From Arcuatula senhousia (Eukaryota > Mollusca > Bivalvia > Mytilida > Mytilidae), in contig CAXARO010001712.1 in NCBI GenBank assembly GCA_963971305.1, positions 62,001 to 126,000 on the forward strand: a stretch of 64,000 nt of DNA. The letters run 5' to 3'. The position numbers and the translations under genes were made by a program. This document shows positions 35,951 through 47,900 of this stretch, piece by piece. Under the pieces are notes generated by a model that saw nothing but the letters and a program-made list of their open reading frames with translations, searched no databases and was not told where the DNA came from. How positions within the stretch are numbered: the first letter of the stretch is position 1; every line of letters begins with the position of its first letter.

Positions 35951-38300
35951 TATACGACCGCAAAATTTTTGCGATCGTATAATGGTATGGCGATGTCGTC
36001 GTTGATGTTGTTGTCGTCGTCATCGTCGTCTGGGGACATTTGGTTTCCGTGCGATAACTTGAGTAAATATTGACCGATTGTTATGAAATTTTGATATGAT
36101 GTTTGTAATCACTAAAGAAAGGTTCCTATTGCATTTCGGGTTTGTGGCCCCTACTGTTTTAGAAAAAAGGGCCAAAAGGGGCTAAAACAGGTGTATATTG
36201 ACAAAACTGTTGTAGAATGTTTGTTATTCATTCAATTTTGAAAATTCTTTTTTTATTGAATTCCTAATTAAAATTCTGTTAATTTAATGTGTCAATGATT
36301 TTAATATATACTGCACCGTTACATTAATACAGGGGGCCAAAGATAGGCCACGCCCAAAAAATCAACTTTTTAGCTCACCTGGACCAAAGGTCCATGTGAG
36401 CTATTGCCATCACTTGGCGTCCGTCGTCGTCGTCGTCGTCGTCGTCCATTAACAATTTTTCAAAAATCTTCTCCTCTGAAACTACTGAACAGAATTGAAT
36501 GAAACTTGGTATGATTGATCCTTAGGGTGTCCTGCACCAAACTTGTGTTTCGATTTTTGATCTGTCAAAAAACATGGCCGCTGTTACTAAAAATAGACTA
36601 GGGGGGTCAGACTACTGTTTTTGGCTTATAAATCAAAAAGTATAAGAGATAGAGGAAATCTGAGGCCACGCTACTGATTCAGCATCAAAAGCTCTACAAA
36701 AGTCTTCATTTGGTCAAAGTTGTCAGATGACCCCTTATAGGGGTTACGGCCCCTTAAAGGTGAAAAATAGCATTTTTTCATGTTTTTGGCCTACAGAATG
36801 AAAACTATTGCAGATAGAGATTAGCTGTTGCTTGCTTAAATGTTAAGCTCATTTAGCTCTACGAAAGTCTCCATAGGGTCGAAGTTGTCAGATGACCCCT
36901 TATAGGGGTTACTGCCCCTTAAAGGTGAAAAATGGCCATTTTTCATGTTTTTGGCCTACAGAATGAAAACTATTGCAGATAGAGATTAGCTGTTGCTTGC
37001 TTAAATGTTAAGCTCATTTAGCTCTACGAAAGTCTCCATAGGGTCGAAGTTGTCAGATGACCCCTTATAGGGGTTACTGCCCCTTAAAGGTGAAAAATGG
37101 CCATTTTTCATGTTTTTGGCCTACAGAATGAAAACTATTGCAGATAGAGATTAGCTGTTGCTTGCTTAAATGTTTAGCTCATTTAGCTCTACGAAAGTCT
37201 CCGTAGGGTGGAAGTTGTCAGATGACCTCTTATAGGGGTTACGGCCCCTTAAAGGTGAAAAATAGCCATTTTTCATGTTTTTGGCCTACAGAATGAAAAC
37301 TATTGCAGATAGAGATAAGCTGTTGCTTGCTTAAATGTTTAGCTCATTTAGCTCTACAAAAGTCTCCATAGGGTCGAAGTTGTCAGATGACCCCTTATAG
37401 GGGTTACGGCCCTTGAAAAATAGCGTTTTTTCATGTTTTTGTCCTACAGAATGGAAACTATTGCACATAGAGATTAGCTGTTGCTTGCTTAAATGTTCAG
37501 CTCATTTAGCTCTACAAAATTCTCCATAGGGTCCAAGTTGTCAGATGATCCCTTATAGGGGTTACGGCCCTTGAAAAATAGCGATTTTTCATGTTTTTGT
37601 CCTACAGAATGAAAACTATTGCAGATAGAGATTAGCTGTTGCTTGCTTAAATGTTCAGCTCATTTAGCTCTACAAAATTCTCCATAGGGTCGAAGTTGTC
37701 AGATGGCCCCTTATAGGGGTTACGGCCCCTGAAAAATAGCGATTTTTTTATGTTTTGGGCCTACAGAATGAAAACTATTGCAGATAGAGATTAGCTGTTG
37801 CTTGCTTAAATGTTCAGCTCATTTAGCTCTACAAAATTCTCCTAGGGTCAAAGTTGTCAGATGACCCCTTATAGGGGTTAGGCCCCTGAAAAAAACATTT
37901 TTCATGTTTTTGGCCTACAGAATGAAAACTATTGCAGATAGAGATTAGCTGTTGCTTGCTTAAATGTTCAGCTCATTTAGCTCTACAAAAGTCTCCATAG
38001 GGTCGAAGTTGTCAGATGACTCCTTATAGGGGTTATGGCCCCTTATAGGTAAAAAATGGTGTTTTTGGCCTATAGAATGAAAACTATTGCAGGTAGAGAA
38101 AAGCTGTTGCTTGCTTAAATGTTCAGCTCATTTAGCTCTACAAAAGTATAGGGTCAACATCAAGACCAGGTGAGCGATTCAGGCTCCTGGGAGCCTCTTG
38201 TTTATTTTGGGTCCGATTTTCAATATTTTTTTTTCATTAGAATCCTTGTGAAAATCCCTGCCTGCATTTTTCAATCAGATTTGCAATATTTTTTGCTGTT
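35951..38300 (+). mobile_element. Family W repeat, copy 2, split by a Z element
   Basis: The left part 35951-36370 starts TATACGACCGCAAAATTTTT and has the GTC microsatellite and 'gtgtatattgacaaaactg'. The right part 38202-38300 resumes with 'ggtccgattttcaatat'. In the uninterrupted copy at 17520 these two parts are adjacent, so the Z element at 36371-38201 landed inside this one. Confidence 0.65.
36371..38201 (-). mobile_element. Family Z hairpin-ended repeat, inverted, with 8-9 internal tandem units
   Basis: Starts 'agctcacctggaccaaaggt' and ends AGGCTCCTGGGAGCCT then 'cttg', the reverse of the copy at 11641. From about 36700 to 38160 it carries 8-9 direct units that share 'gttgtcagatgacccctta' and 'gaatgaaaactattgcag'. 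The spacing is 165 bp for the first units and about 158 bp for the later ones, marking two sub-arrays. Non-coding. Confidence 0.65.
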
Positions 38301-38301
38301 T

Positions 38302-39238
38302 TTATACGCTTGCAAAATTTTGGCGATCGTATAATGTTATGGCGTCATCGTCGTCGGGGGACATTTGGTTTCCGTGCGATAACTTGAGTAAATATTGACC
38401 AATTGTTATGAAATTTTGATATGATGTTTCTAACCACTAGAAGAAGGTTCCTATTGTATTTGGGGTTGGTGGCCCCTACCGTTTTGGAAAAAAGGGCCAA
38501 AAGGGGCTAAAACAGGTGTATTGACAAAACTGTTGTAGAATGTTTATTATTCATTTGATTTTTGAAATTCTTTTTTTATTGAATTCCTCATTAAATTCTG
38601 TCAACAAAATGTGTCAAAGGTTTTGATGTAGATCGAACCGTTACATTGCTACAGGGGGCCAAAGAGAGTCTGCACCCAAAAAACTTTTTTATTTGTGGTC
38701 CGATTTTCAAATTTTTTTTTCATTGGAATCCTTGTGAAAATCCCTGCCTGCATTTTTCAATCAGATTTGCAATATCTCTTACTTTTTTTTAGATATAAGG
38801 GGTCAAAGGGGCAAAAAACGCCATTTTTAAAAGTAGGTCAAGGCAAATGGTTTTACACAAGAAATTTAGCTGTAGTGGGCCAGCCAATTGATATGAAGTT
38901 TAAATATGATGATTATATTCACTGAAGGAAGCTTTTTATTGCATTTGGGGTTTGTGGTCCTAATCTTTTTAAAAAAGGGCCAAAAAGATGGCTAAAAAGG
39001 GCAAAAAATGTCAATTAATATAGAAATAAGATTTTTTCTATTAAATGTTGATATAAATAAATATGTGTTAAATGTGCATTTTAAAGTCCACCATGGGATG
39101 CATGTGTCAAAAATCTTTGTAAGTCCACCATGAGCTGCATGTGACAAAAGCAATAGACTATCCATATTGGGCCTCCAATGTACAAGGTTCAACTTGTTGC
39201 GGTCGTATCATGCTGCGCTCGGCGTAGCTTTTTATTTT
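38302..39238 (+). mobile_element. Family W repeat, copy 3
   Basis: Begins 'tatacgcttgcaaaatttt' and ends 'gttgcggtcgtatcatgctg' plus 'gcgctcggcgtagc'. It is shorter than the 17.5-kb copy, with about one unit fewer. It abuts the previous W copy, so the two are tandem. Confidence 0.6.
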
Positions 39239-39720
39239 ATACATTTGTTACACCTACTCTTAGAGAACGGCTATATTGCAATCACCTTGTCTATCAGTCC
39301 AGTTCAAACTTTTGTAATGGATTTCTACTTAAGGGATTGGTTTCAAATTTGGTACACACATAATAGCATGGTGAGTTGAACTGTACCTACCATTTCCAGG
39401 TCAGTTGGTCATCTACTTTCTGTTTTCTGAATGGTCAAGTTGGGACATGCTTTCCACGACTTAGTGCAAATCCTTGTTAAGTCGTAGAAAAAAGTCAAAA
39501 ATTCTCTTAAGAAACAACATGGGAACATAAAAACCAGGCAAAACTGAAAACAATGGAAGAATGCTTTCATGGACTTGAATGCCCACGCACCCCAAACAGA
39601 AAGTAGATGTTCAACAGGTCTGAAAATTGCTAAGGACATACAGTTTGTTAAACCAAATCACTCTGCCAAATTTGAATACATTCTCCTCTACCCTTGATAG
39701 GGAACTTAAATAAGCCAAGT
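39239..39720. other. Non-coding spacer
   Basis: No gene or clear repeat boundary seen. Some phrases ('caggtcagttggtcatctac') resemble family V. Confidence 0.4.
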
Positions 39721-39725
39721 ACAAG

Positions 39726-39867
39726 CAGAGGCGGATCCAGAGAATCTGAAAAGAGGGGGCCCACTGACTGGCCTAAGAGGGGGCCCGCTTTGGTCACCCT
39801 TCAATGATTTCCTATATATTCAACCAAATTTTTCCGCCAAAAGGAGGGGCCCCTGGATCCGCCTATG
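39726..39867 (+). mobile_element. 142-bp hAT-like MITE with 5-bp TSD
   Basis: Terminal inverted repeats of 15 bp with one mismatch: CAGAGGCGGATCCAG on the left, CATAGGCGGATCCAG reversed on the right. The flanks are ACAAG at 39721-39725 and at 39868-39872, a target-site duplication. CA...TG ends with a 5-bp duplication suit a hAT-type transposase, though other superfamilies are possible. Confidence 0.7.
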
Positions 39868-40273
39868 ACAAGTCTTAAACATCTGAAAATTGAGGATATC
39901 TAGGACATATGGTTTGTCATTTGAAATGTTTTTTTTTGTTTATTTTAGTGGAGAAAAACCTTCATGCCTCCCAGAAAGTTGTTGCAGAGTCATAGAAACT
40001 AAAAGAAACTTTACCTTGACAATTACATATGCCCTTTTTGCAGTGAAGAAGAACAAGTGTATTCAAATTTTCATTCATTTTATGCCATATCACCTTATCC
40101 ACCAACTGTATGTAATAAGGTTTGTCAGTTACTGCCCAAGGTCGGTGGTTTCCTCTGAATACTCAGGTTTCCCCCACCATTAAAACTGACAACCCTACAT
40201 GGCCTAGGTGCGTTGATAAAGGGTGCTAAACACCAACACACACACACCTAATGCCAAAGTTTGCCACATTTTT

Positions 40274-40880
40274 GGCCGGATTTCACGGAGTGAAAAATCC
40301 GGGTTATAAAATGGTGAATGTCGGGCGGGCGGGCGGCGGGCGGTGGGCGGCGGGCGGCGTGCGGGCGGGGAAGAAATTTTCGTAACAGTTTTCTCAGCAA
40401 CTACTTATCACAGCCACTTGATATTTGGTATACAGCATCAGGGTGGGGTCCCATAACGTGGGATGCGATTTCAGGTCTGTCGCTCATCTACTTCCTGTTT
40501 ACCGACTTAGTTAATTTTTGACAATAATGTCCAATAGTAGAAAATTTTCGTAACAGTTTTCTCAGCAACTATTTATCATAGTCACTTGATATTTGGTATA
40601 CAGTTTTAGGGTGAGGTCCCATAATGTGGGATGCGATTTCAGGTCTGTCGCTCATCTACTTCCTGTTTACCGACTTAGTTAATTTTTGACAATAATGTCC
40701 AAAAGTAGAAAATTTTCGTAACAGTTTTCTTAGCAACTACTAATCACAGCCTCTTGCTATTTGGTATGCAGCATCAACATGGGCTCCCATAACGTGGGAT
40801 GTGATTTCAGGTCTGTCGCTCACCTACTTCTTGTTAAACGAAATCCGGCCATTTCTGTCTTTGACCCATTTTTGTATCCA
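40274..40880 (+). repeat. Family V repeat, copy 2, with GGGC microsatellite
   Basis: Opens GGATTTCACGGAGTGAAAAA and 'atccgggttataaaatgg'. A GGGC/GGC-rich stretch follows at 40320-40375. Then three ~155-bp units with 'cgtaacagttttctcagc', 'ggtctgtcgctcatctactt' and 'taatttttgacaataatg'. Ends near 'aacgaaatccggccatttc'. A lone related copy is at 41507-41725. Confidence 0.55.
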
Positions 40881-42989
40881 AAAATAATGTTTTTGTAACT
40901 TTAAATATTAATACCTCAATGGAAAGAAATACTTTTTATTTGCATTGTGTGAATATCCATCCCACCTTCATATTGCCTGCCACTTTTAAGAAATTATAAG
41001 ATGTGGAACAAGTGGAAAAAATAAACAAAAAAACAAGAAGTTAAAAATCTGCAATGGAAAACAAAAGCCTTCATCATGGGTAAACAGCTACTGCCAACCA
41101 TTGTACATTTTACCTCAAATATAACAAAGTTATCATGGATGGCTTCTATTAGACACCACTAGTCTTTCAAAAGGATAAAAAGGACTCCTATGATGGAGCT
41201 CTCAAAAAGTTGCCCATGATTCTTATCTCCCCTGAATGATTTTGGTTGACAACAATCAAATTTCTTCATGGACATTTTAATATGATGTACTTCCCTTATG
41301 TCAAGTTTCATCTAACTCCATCAAGTTGTGAAGGATGAATTGGCTATACAGGATATGAGGAAAGACTGACAGATTGTTGGCTAGTGCTAGAGGAGAGAAA
41401 TATATGGTTATAGTGTTTACTTTGACTGTTACAAGTGTAAGAGTGGGGCTAAAAAAGCTAAACCAACACATTAAACTGTGGGGGAGTTAACATACCTTTT
41501 GGTCACATTTCACAGTGTGAAAAATCCTGGTTATAAAATGGTAAATGTCAGGTGTGTAGAAATGTTCATAACAGTTTTCTCAGCAACTACTAATCACAGT
41601 CACTCAATTTTTAGAATACAGCATCATGCTGGGGTCCAACATGTGATTCTATTTCAGGTCTTTCGCTCACCTACTTTCTGTTTAACAAAATCCGGCAATT
41701 TTTGACTTTGACAGATTTTTATGAATTGTTTTAAAAACAGGCCATTTAGCTTGAATGGATATAAAGATATAAGATCCCACATTACAAAGATCAATAGTTG
41801 CACACATATGTTTCATATTTTATTATTATCAAAAAGATAGAAATAACATTCAAAGAATCTCAAAATGATGTGGAATGTAATTTGTAGTCATAAATTGGAA
41901 ACAAGATTATACAAAATCATTAATATATACAAATATCAAGAAAAACTATATACATGTGTATACTTGAATATAACAACTGATGAATTCAAGGAGTGATTAT
42001 GTTTGCCTGCTGTAAAAAAATCAAATTGCTTAGGGAGCACCCATTTGATTTTTATAGGGGGTTGCTTTAGATTTTTCCTATGTCCTACCTTTTTATATTC
42101 TGAAAATTTAAGCCTGAATTTTTTTTTAAATTTACTATAATTTTTTCAGCACAAATCACCTTACTGCCATTTTTTAATTCAAAACACTTTTCTGCCTTTT
42201 TATTTCATGATTTTTGGCACCCCCTAAAAAATTCAATGGTTGCTTCCTCATTGTCAGATTTGATAATTTGCATGAGACAAAAAGTCCAAATGACATAATG
42301 ATTAAGATGAATCAAAACTGACAACAATTGCATTTTTATTCTTCAAGAATAATCTTCAAATCCTTCACTCACCATATAATACTAGAAAAGCCTAATATAT
42401 ACCATCCCCCAAAGAGGCAAAAAAATATTTAAAAAGATTGTTCACATAAGGATCAATGACATTTTTATAAGACTGACTTAAGGGGGTTGGTAGGAGGGGA
42501 TCTCATCCTGGACTTAAGAAAAAATTAACACTAAACCCTGCGCTCCCTGCAAAAATCTTTAAAATCCTGCAATTTTATGGGTGGATTACTGATTCCCCAG
42601 TGATTAAGTAAGCCTTTCCCCCTGTTCCATAATTGGTCCTTCCAACCCTCACTTATGCTGACAGTTAAATTCAATTGTGCTTGATTGCAGTAAAAAGTAG
42701 CATTTTCAAAAGGATTGATTGTGATGTAATAGCAGCCCTAAAATTTCAAAACAGGACGTTACTTGAAATCCATTCAAGTTGTTCATGAAAATACCGAAAT
42801 CATCTTTTTCATTCATCATTATTCTCTCATTCAGACCAGTAATTGATTATTTGAAATGATTTCACTTTAATCTGAGCATTCAGAACTGTTTAGATTCAAT
42901 TGCAACTGACTCAAATATAGTACCGGTAAGTGTTAAAAGAACTTTATTTTGTATTTTGCTCCTACATGTAAATGTATATAAAACCAACA
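40881..42989. other. Non-coding, AT-rich; minor repeat fragments
   Basis: 40998-41090 resembles family R. 41210-41360 resembles the inside of family T in reverse ('atgtacttcccttatgtcaa'). 41507-41725 is a family V fragment. From 41726 to 42989 I see no gene. Confidence 0.45.
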
Positions 42990-43918
42990 AGTGTGGCCTC
43001 GCCTGCCTCACTAAAATCAACTACCTAAGCTTTCATTTCTTGATATAAACACAAAAAGTGTGATACCCATATCAGATGCCTAGCTATTATACTTTTCAAG
43101 CAATTCATCGTCCACACAAGTATTACAAAAAGTATTCTGCCTGAAAAAAGACCCAATTTTACAGAGTCACTAAAGTATGAAAATGGGGTCAGGGTCACAC
43201 GGCATGGTGACAGTTGCGTAGACTATAACCTGAACTGCCTGTATACCCAATAACAGATGCCTAGCTATTATACTTTTCCAGCAATTCATCGTCTACAAAA
43301 GCCTTACCAAAATGATTTTGGCCTGAAAAAAGACCTAAGTTCACAGAGTCACTGAAGCATTAAAATGGGGTCAGGGTCACACGGCATGGTAACAGTTGCA
43401 TAGACCATAACCTTACATGTCTGTATACCAAATATCAGATGCCTAGCTATTATACTTTTCCAGCAATTCATCTTCCACAAAAGTATTACAAAAAAGTTTA
43501 CAGCCTGAAAAAAGACCTCAGTTCACAGTCACTGAAGCCTGAAAATGGGGTCAGGGTCACATGGCATGGTGACAGTTGCATGGACCATAACCTGAACTGT
43601 CTTTATACCAAAAATCAGATGCCTAGCTATTATACTTTTCAAGCAATTCATTGCCACTAAAGTCTTACAAAAAAGTTTACAGCCTGAAAAAAGACCTCAG
43701 TTCACAGTCACTGAAGCGTAAAAATGGGGTCAGGGTCACACAGCATGGTGACAGTTGCATGGACCATAACCTGAACTGTCTGTATACCAAAAATCAGATG
43801 CCTAGCTATTATACTTTTCATGCAAATCATTGTCCACAAAAGTCTTACAAAAAAGCTTATGCCGCCATAAAGTAATACCTATGTCTCGCCTTCAGCGACT
43901 TTTCGTCGCAGGTGAGAC
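42990..43918 (-). mobile_element. Family U repeat, inverted copy with five ~180-bp units
   Basis: The right end 'cagcgacttttcgtcgcagg' with 'tgagacaaaa' is the hairpin end. The left end 'cctaagctttcatttcttga' matches the reverse of 27560-27600. The interior shows 'cagatgcctagctattatac' at 43073, 43254, 43436, 43616 and 43795, a period of 179-182 bp. Open frames here reflect the array, not a protein gene. Confidence 0.65.
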
Positions 43919-44972
43919 AAAAATCATTTACATATATTTACAAATTAAAGTATAAAAAGTTTTAAATAAATATGATACAGCGTAAAATAAAATATATAAA
44001 ATCACAATTAAAAATGAAATTCTGCACACTTAACAAGAAAGTGGACATCAAAGCAGGCTTTGGATATATACATTTTAGTACATAGGCTCTTTGAGAAAAA
44101 AACCTGCAAATACAACCAATTTTTTAAATAAAATGTTGAGATGAAGATATTAATTGAAGTTAAAAATATAAATTGAAAGTATCTATTTAATACCTACTGC
44201 ACTCAGATTAGAACAATGACAAAATAGAAGAATAATGCTTACATAAATACTTACATGTAAATGGCATATATACAGAAATGTAATAAAAAGACAATTTAAG
44301 AAATCATTTACTTTACAAGAAACTCATATGGCACAATAGTATATTTACAAAAATAAAGGCATTTCATAGATTATACAACTACTGGAAAGAACAACTTATT
44401 TACAAAAACTATTTACATTATCTCAATTTATAAAGTCATTTTTAATACATGTAAAATCTTTTAATAATCTTTAAAATATGTCATCATAACCAATCCAATT
44501 AAATTTAGACCATAGAAAATTTTATAAAGTTTTATACATCTACATTCCTGTTCTTTAATCCTATAAAGAAATTCCCCCAATTTTTAAAACTCTATCACTT
44601 TTCTCTTTTAGCTTGTTGACAAATCCATAACTAATATCAACCAAGCTGTTTCGTTATAAAAGATGTATGGTTAAAGAAATAAATAGCACTTCCAAAAATT
44701 GTGACATATATTTATATAAAGTCAAAAAAAAATTTTTTCTGAAGCAACAAACACACACAGATAAATTGTAACAAAAATAATACAAAATCCATTACACATG
44801 TAACATGAAAAATAACAAATCATATAAGTGTTTTATGATATGCATCAATAACTGCCTTTAAAAACAAGACATTATAAGAAGATAGAAATCTTGCATTTTA
44901 AAAAAAAACTGACAAACAAGTTCATAATGATATGTATGAAATATTGCATCACAAAATCCAACAACCAAATCA
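43919..44972 (-). other. Presumed 3'UTR/downstream flank of the CUB-Ly6 gene
   Basis: Very AT-rich, no exon seen. Several minus-strand AATAAA-like hexamers occur, so the transcript end cannot be fixed from sequence alone. Confidence 0.35.
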
Positions 44973-47900
44973 TCACATAGAATTGTAAACCATTTTGTAA
45001 ACAGTCACCAGTAAACACACTATCAGCACTAGTGGGTTATATAACAATGTGTTACTATGGTTACATTTGTCTGTGTTACAGAAACAGTAATTCACTGTCC
45101 TTTGGAAGGCGTTGACAAACTTTTTACACCCGAGATATCGATCTGAAATAGATGGAATATGAATAAAATGCATTAACAGTAAAAAGTTGATAAATGAAGA
45201 CTAGTGGAACATACTTTAGTTATTTAGATAACTTTATGTTCAAAAAATTTAATGCACAGCTTCATTCATGTTACTTTAGATTATTCTGATAATTTTTATG
45301 AACAAATGTGCTTTATTTTTATATAGGATGGGCAATAAATAGAAATCACTAAGGCACTGGTCCGCTTTATGTTTATATGGGACAGGGCAATAAGTAGCCA
45401 TCACTTAGGCACTGGTCCACTTTATTTTTATATGGGACAGGACAATAAGTAGCCATCACTAAGGCACTGGTCCGCTTTATGTTTATATGGGACAGGGCAA
45501 TAAGTAGCCATCACTAAGGCACTGGTCCGCTTTATGTTTATATGGGACAGGGCAATAAGTAGCCATCACTAAGGTACTGGTCCACTTTATGTTAATATGG
45601 GACAGGGCAATAAGTAGCCATCACTAAGGCACTGGTCCACTTTATTTTTATATGGGACAGGGCAATAAATAGCTATCACTAAGGCACTGGTCTGCTTTAT
45701 TTTTATATGGGACAGGGCAATAAGTAGCCATCACTAAGGCACTTGTTCGCTTTATTTTCATATGGGACAGGGCAATAAGTAGCCATCACTAAGGCACTGG
45801 TCCGCTTTATGTTTATATGGGACAGGGCAATAAGTAGAAATCACTAAGGTACTGGTCCGCTTTATTTTCATATGGGACAGGGCAATAAGTAGCCATCACT
45901 AAGTTACTGGTCCACTTTATTTTTATATGGGACAGGGCAATAAGTAGCCATCACTTAGGCACTGGTCCACTTTATTTTTATATGGGACAGGGCAATAAGT
46001 AGCCATCACTAAGGCACTGGTCTTTGTTTAGCTGTGGCCAATTTCCATCCGATATCTTTCAGTGCCTTGTTATGTGAATGTCATATTTTGCACACTTACT
46101 TCACCTACTGTGGATTCATTTATTTTTGTGGGTACCAATTTTCTTGGTTTGATGAGAAACAATCAGTTCGAGGATCTCAAATTCGTGGGTTTGGAGATTG
46201 CAGCATACAGATCAATAATAAATTTCCTTTTCATGGGAAATAAATTTTCGTTGGTAAAGGCCACCCACGAAAACCATATAAATTGATACCCCATGAATAA
46301 TAATGAAACCACAGTATATTTTTTTCTTTCTGCTTGATGTAACTGTGTTCACGAAATGAATATCATTTTTTACAGTGCTGTACTTTTTGCATGTCAGGCT
46401 TGAACTGAAACATTTCTGTAAATATCAACTTTATGCCCCTTCTGAGGCATTTAAGTATCTGTCTGTCTAAGAATCATGCAGGGTATATGATAATGGTGAT
46501 TTGTGATAAAAAATAACACATGGGTTTCTTTTCATTTTCTGAATCAAGATATAGTGTTATTGTTGAAAATCAAGTCTGTTTTCCACAATGTTCTTGGTCA
46601 TTGGAGAAATCAGTATTTTGAATTGTATTGAAATGCATAGCAAGAAAAGAGTTATCTCCCTTGTTTACAGTATTTGTAATGCAATCTAGGTAATTCTTTT
46701 CTCTTATGACCAACATCATAGAAACAAATGGCTGTTGTTTTTGCTAATAGGTTTAATACTATTCTGCATTAGAAACCATGTTCACCCATGTTTTATTCTT
46801 TAGAAAGACTGGTACTTAAAATGACTAAAGAACTTTATGTCTGGTCCTCTTTACCTGCTGAATAAACATCTAGAACATAGATGTAATCTGACTGTGTGTA
46901 ACATTTTCTCTGGGCTTGGTTTGATGCTGAAAAAAATATAAACCTAGTTAATTTGATTCTGTATTTAATATAATGCATCTAAGTCAATACATTTTCAAAC
47001 AATTTTTCTAAATTATTTTTATCTTACTCTATTTTATTCCAAGGCCTTGGCTTATTTTTGTAGTTTGCATCCTGTACAATACAATACATTTGTGTTTTAA
47101 ATTCTTGTATAATTTGTCATCTGGGGCATCTCTAAGAAGAGTCTTAAAAAAGACTAAACCAGCTTCTGGGGCAGTTTAAAATTATTAGCATGAATCTTTG
47201 TTGTGAATTTGTAAAAAAATGTTATTTTTAATTTAGTGTTATTCAATAAAGTAGATTTTGGTTTAAATTGTATCATTATTTTACACTGTGCCAAAATATT
47301 AAGGATAAACTTTCATTAAAGTCCTACCTTCATCCCAAGCTTTGACACACATGTAACATCCACTTTTTACACCAAGTCCATAGGCTTCAGCGTCAAACGG
47401 CTCTTTATTACAGGAAGGACATTCGTAACATGACACACCTCCAGCCTCATTATCATACTCATTCCCTCCCCCTGGGATGATATTCCCAGGAATCAACTCC
47501 TGCTCGTCCCATTTGTTCTGGAACTCATTAAATGTACCATCATTCCAACCTAAAAAGATATAACATAAAATAACATCATAAGCTTTTTCATAGTATTTTT
47601 TTTTTCTCAAATATTTCATGTCCTGCCTCCTCTAAGAAACAAGGTCATAGATCAAATAATCCACTTCATCTGCTGACTATGTAATGATTTGTCTGTTGTT
47701 AACTTGGGACAACATCATTCAGCCCTCTTGTATACTTTTCTTTTCTTTTCTTTTTGAAAGCAAATATGTAGTCTTGTTAGATAAAACATTGGTTATTCTA
47801 TTTTCGTGATTTTATTTTATCCTATTTCATCACAGGGACTTGTTACGAAAAAAAAATTAAATACATGTACCTCTATATAAAATTTTTACCCCAAAAAATT

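Noticed and set aside
43439..43875. Two plus-strand frames with repeated KKVYSLKKDLSSQSLK
   Set aside because: They follow the ~180-bp tandem units of family U. Repetition at DNA level explains the similarity.
45325..46022. Regular repeats resembling a CRISPR array
   Set aside because: Units are contiguous with no unique spacers, and the genes around are spliced eukaryotic genes. It is a minisatellite.
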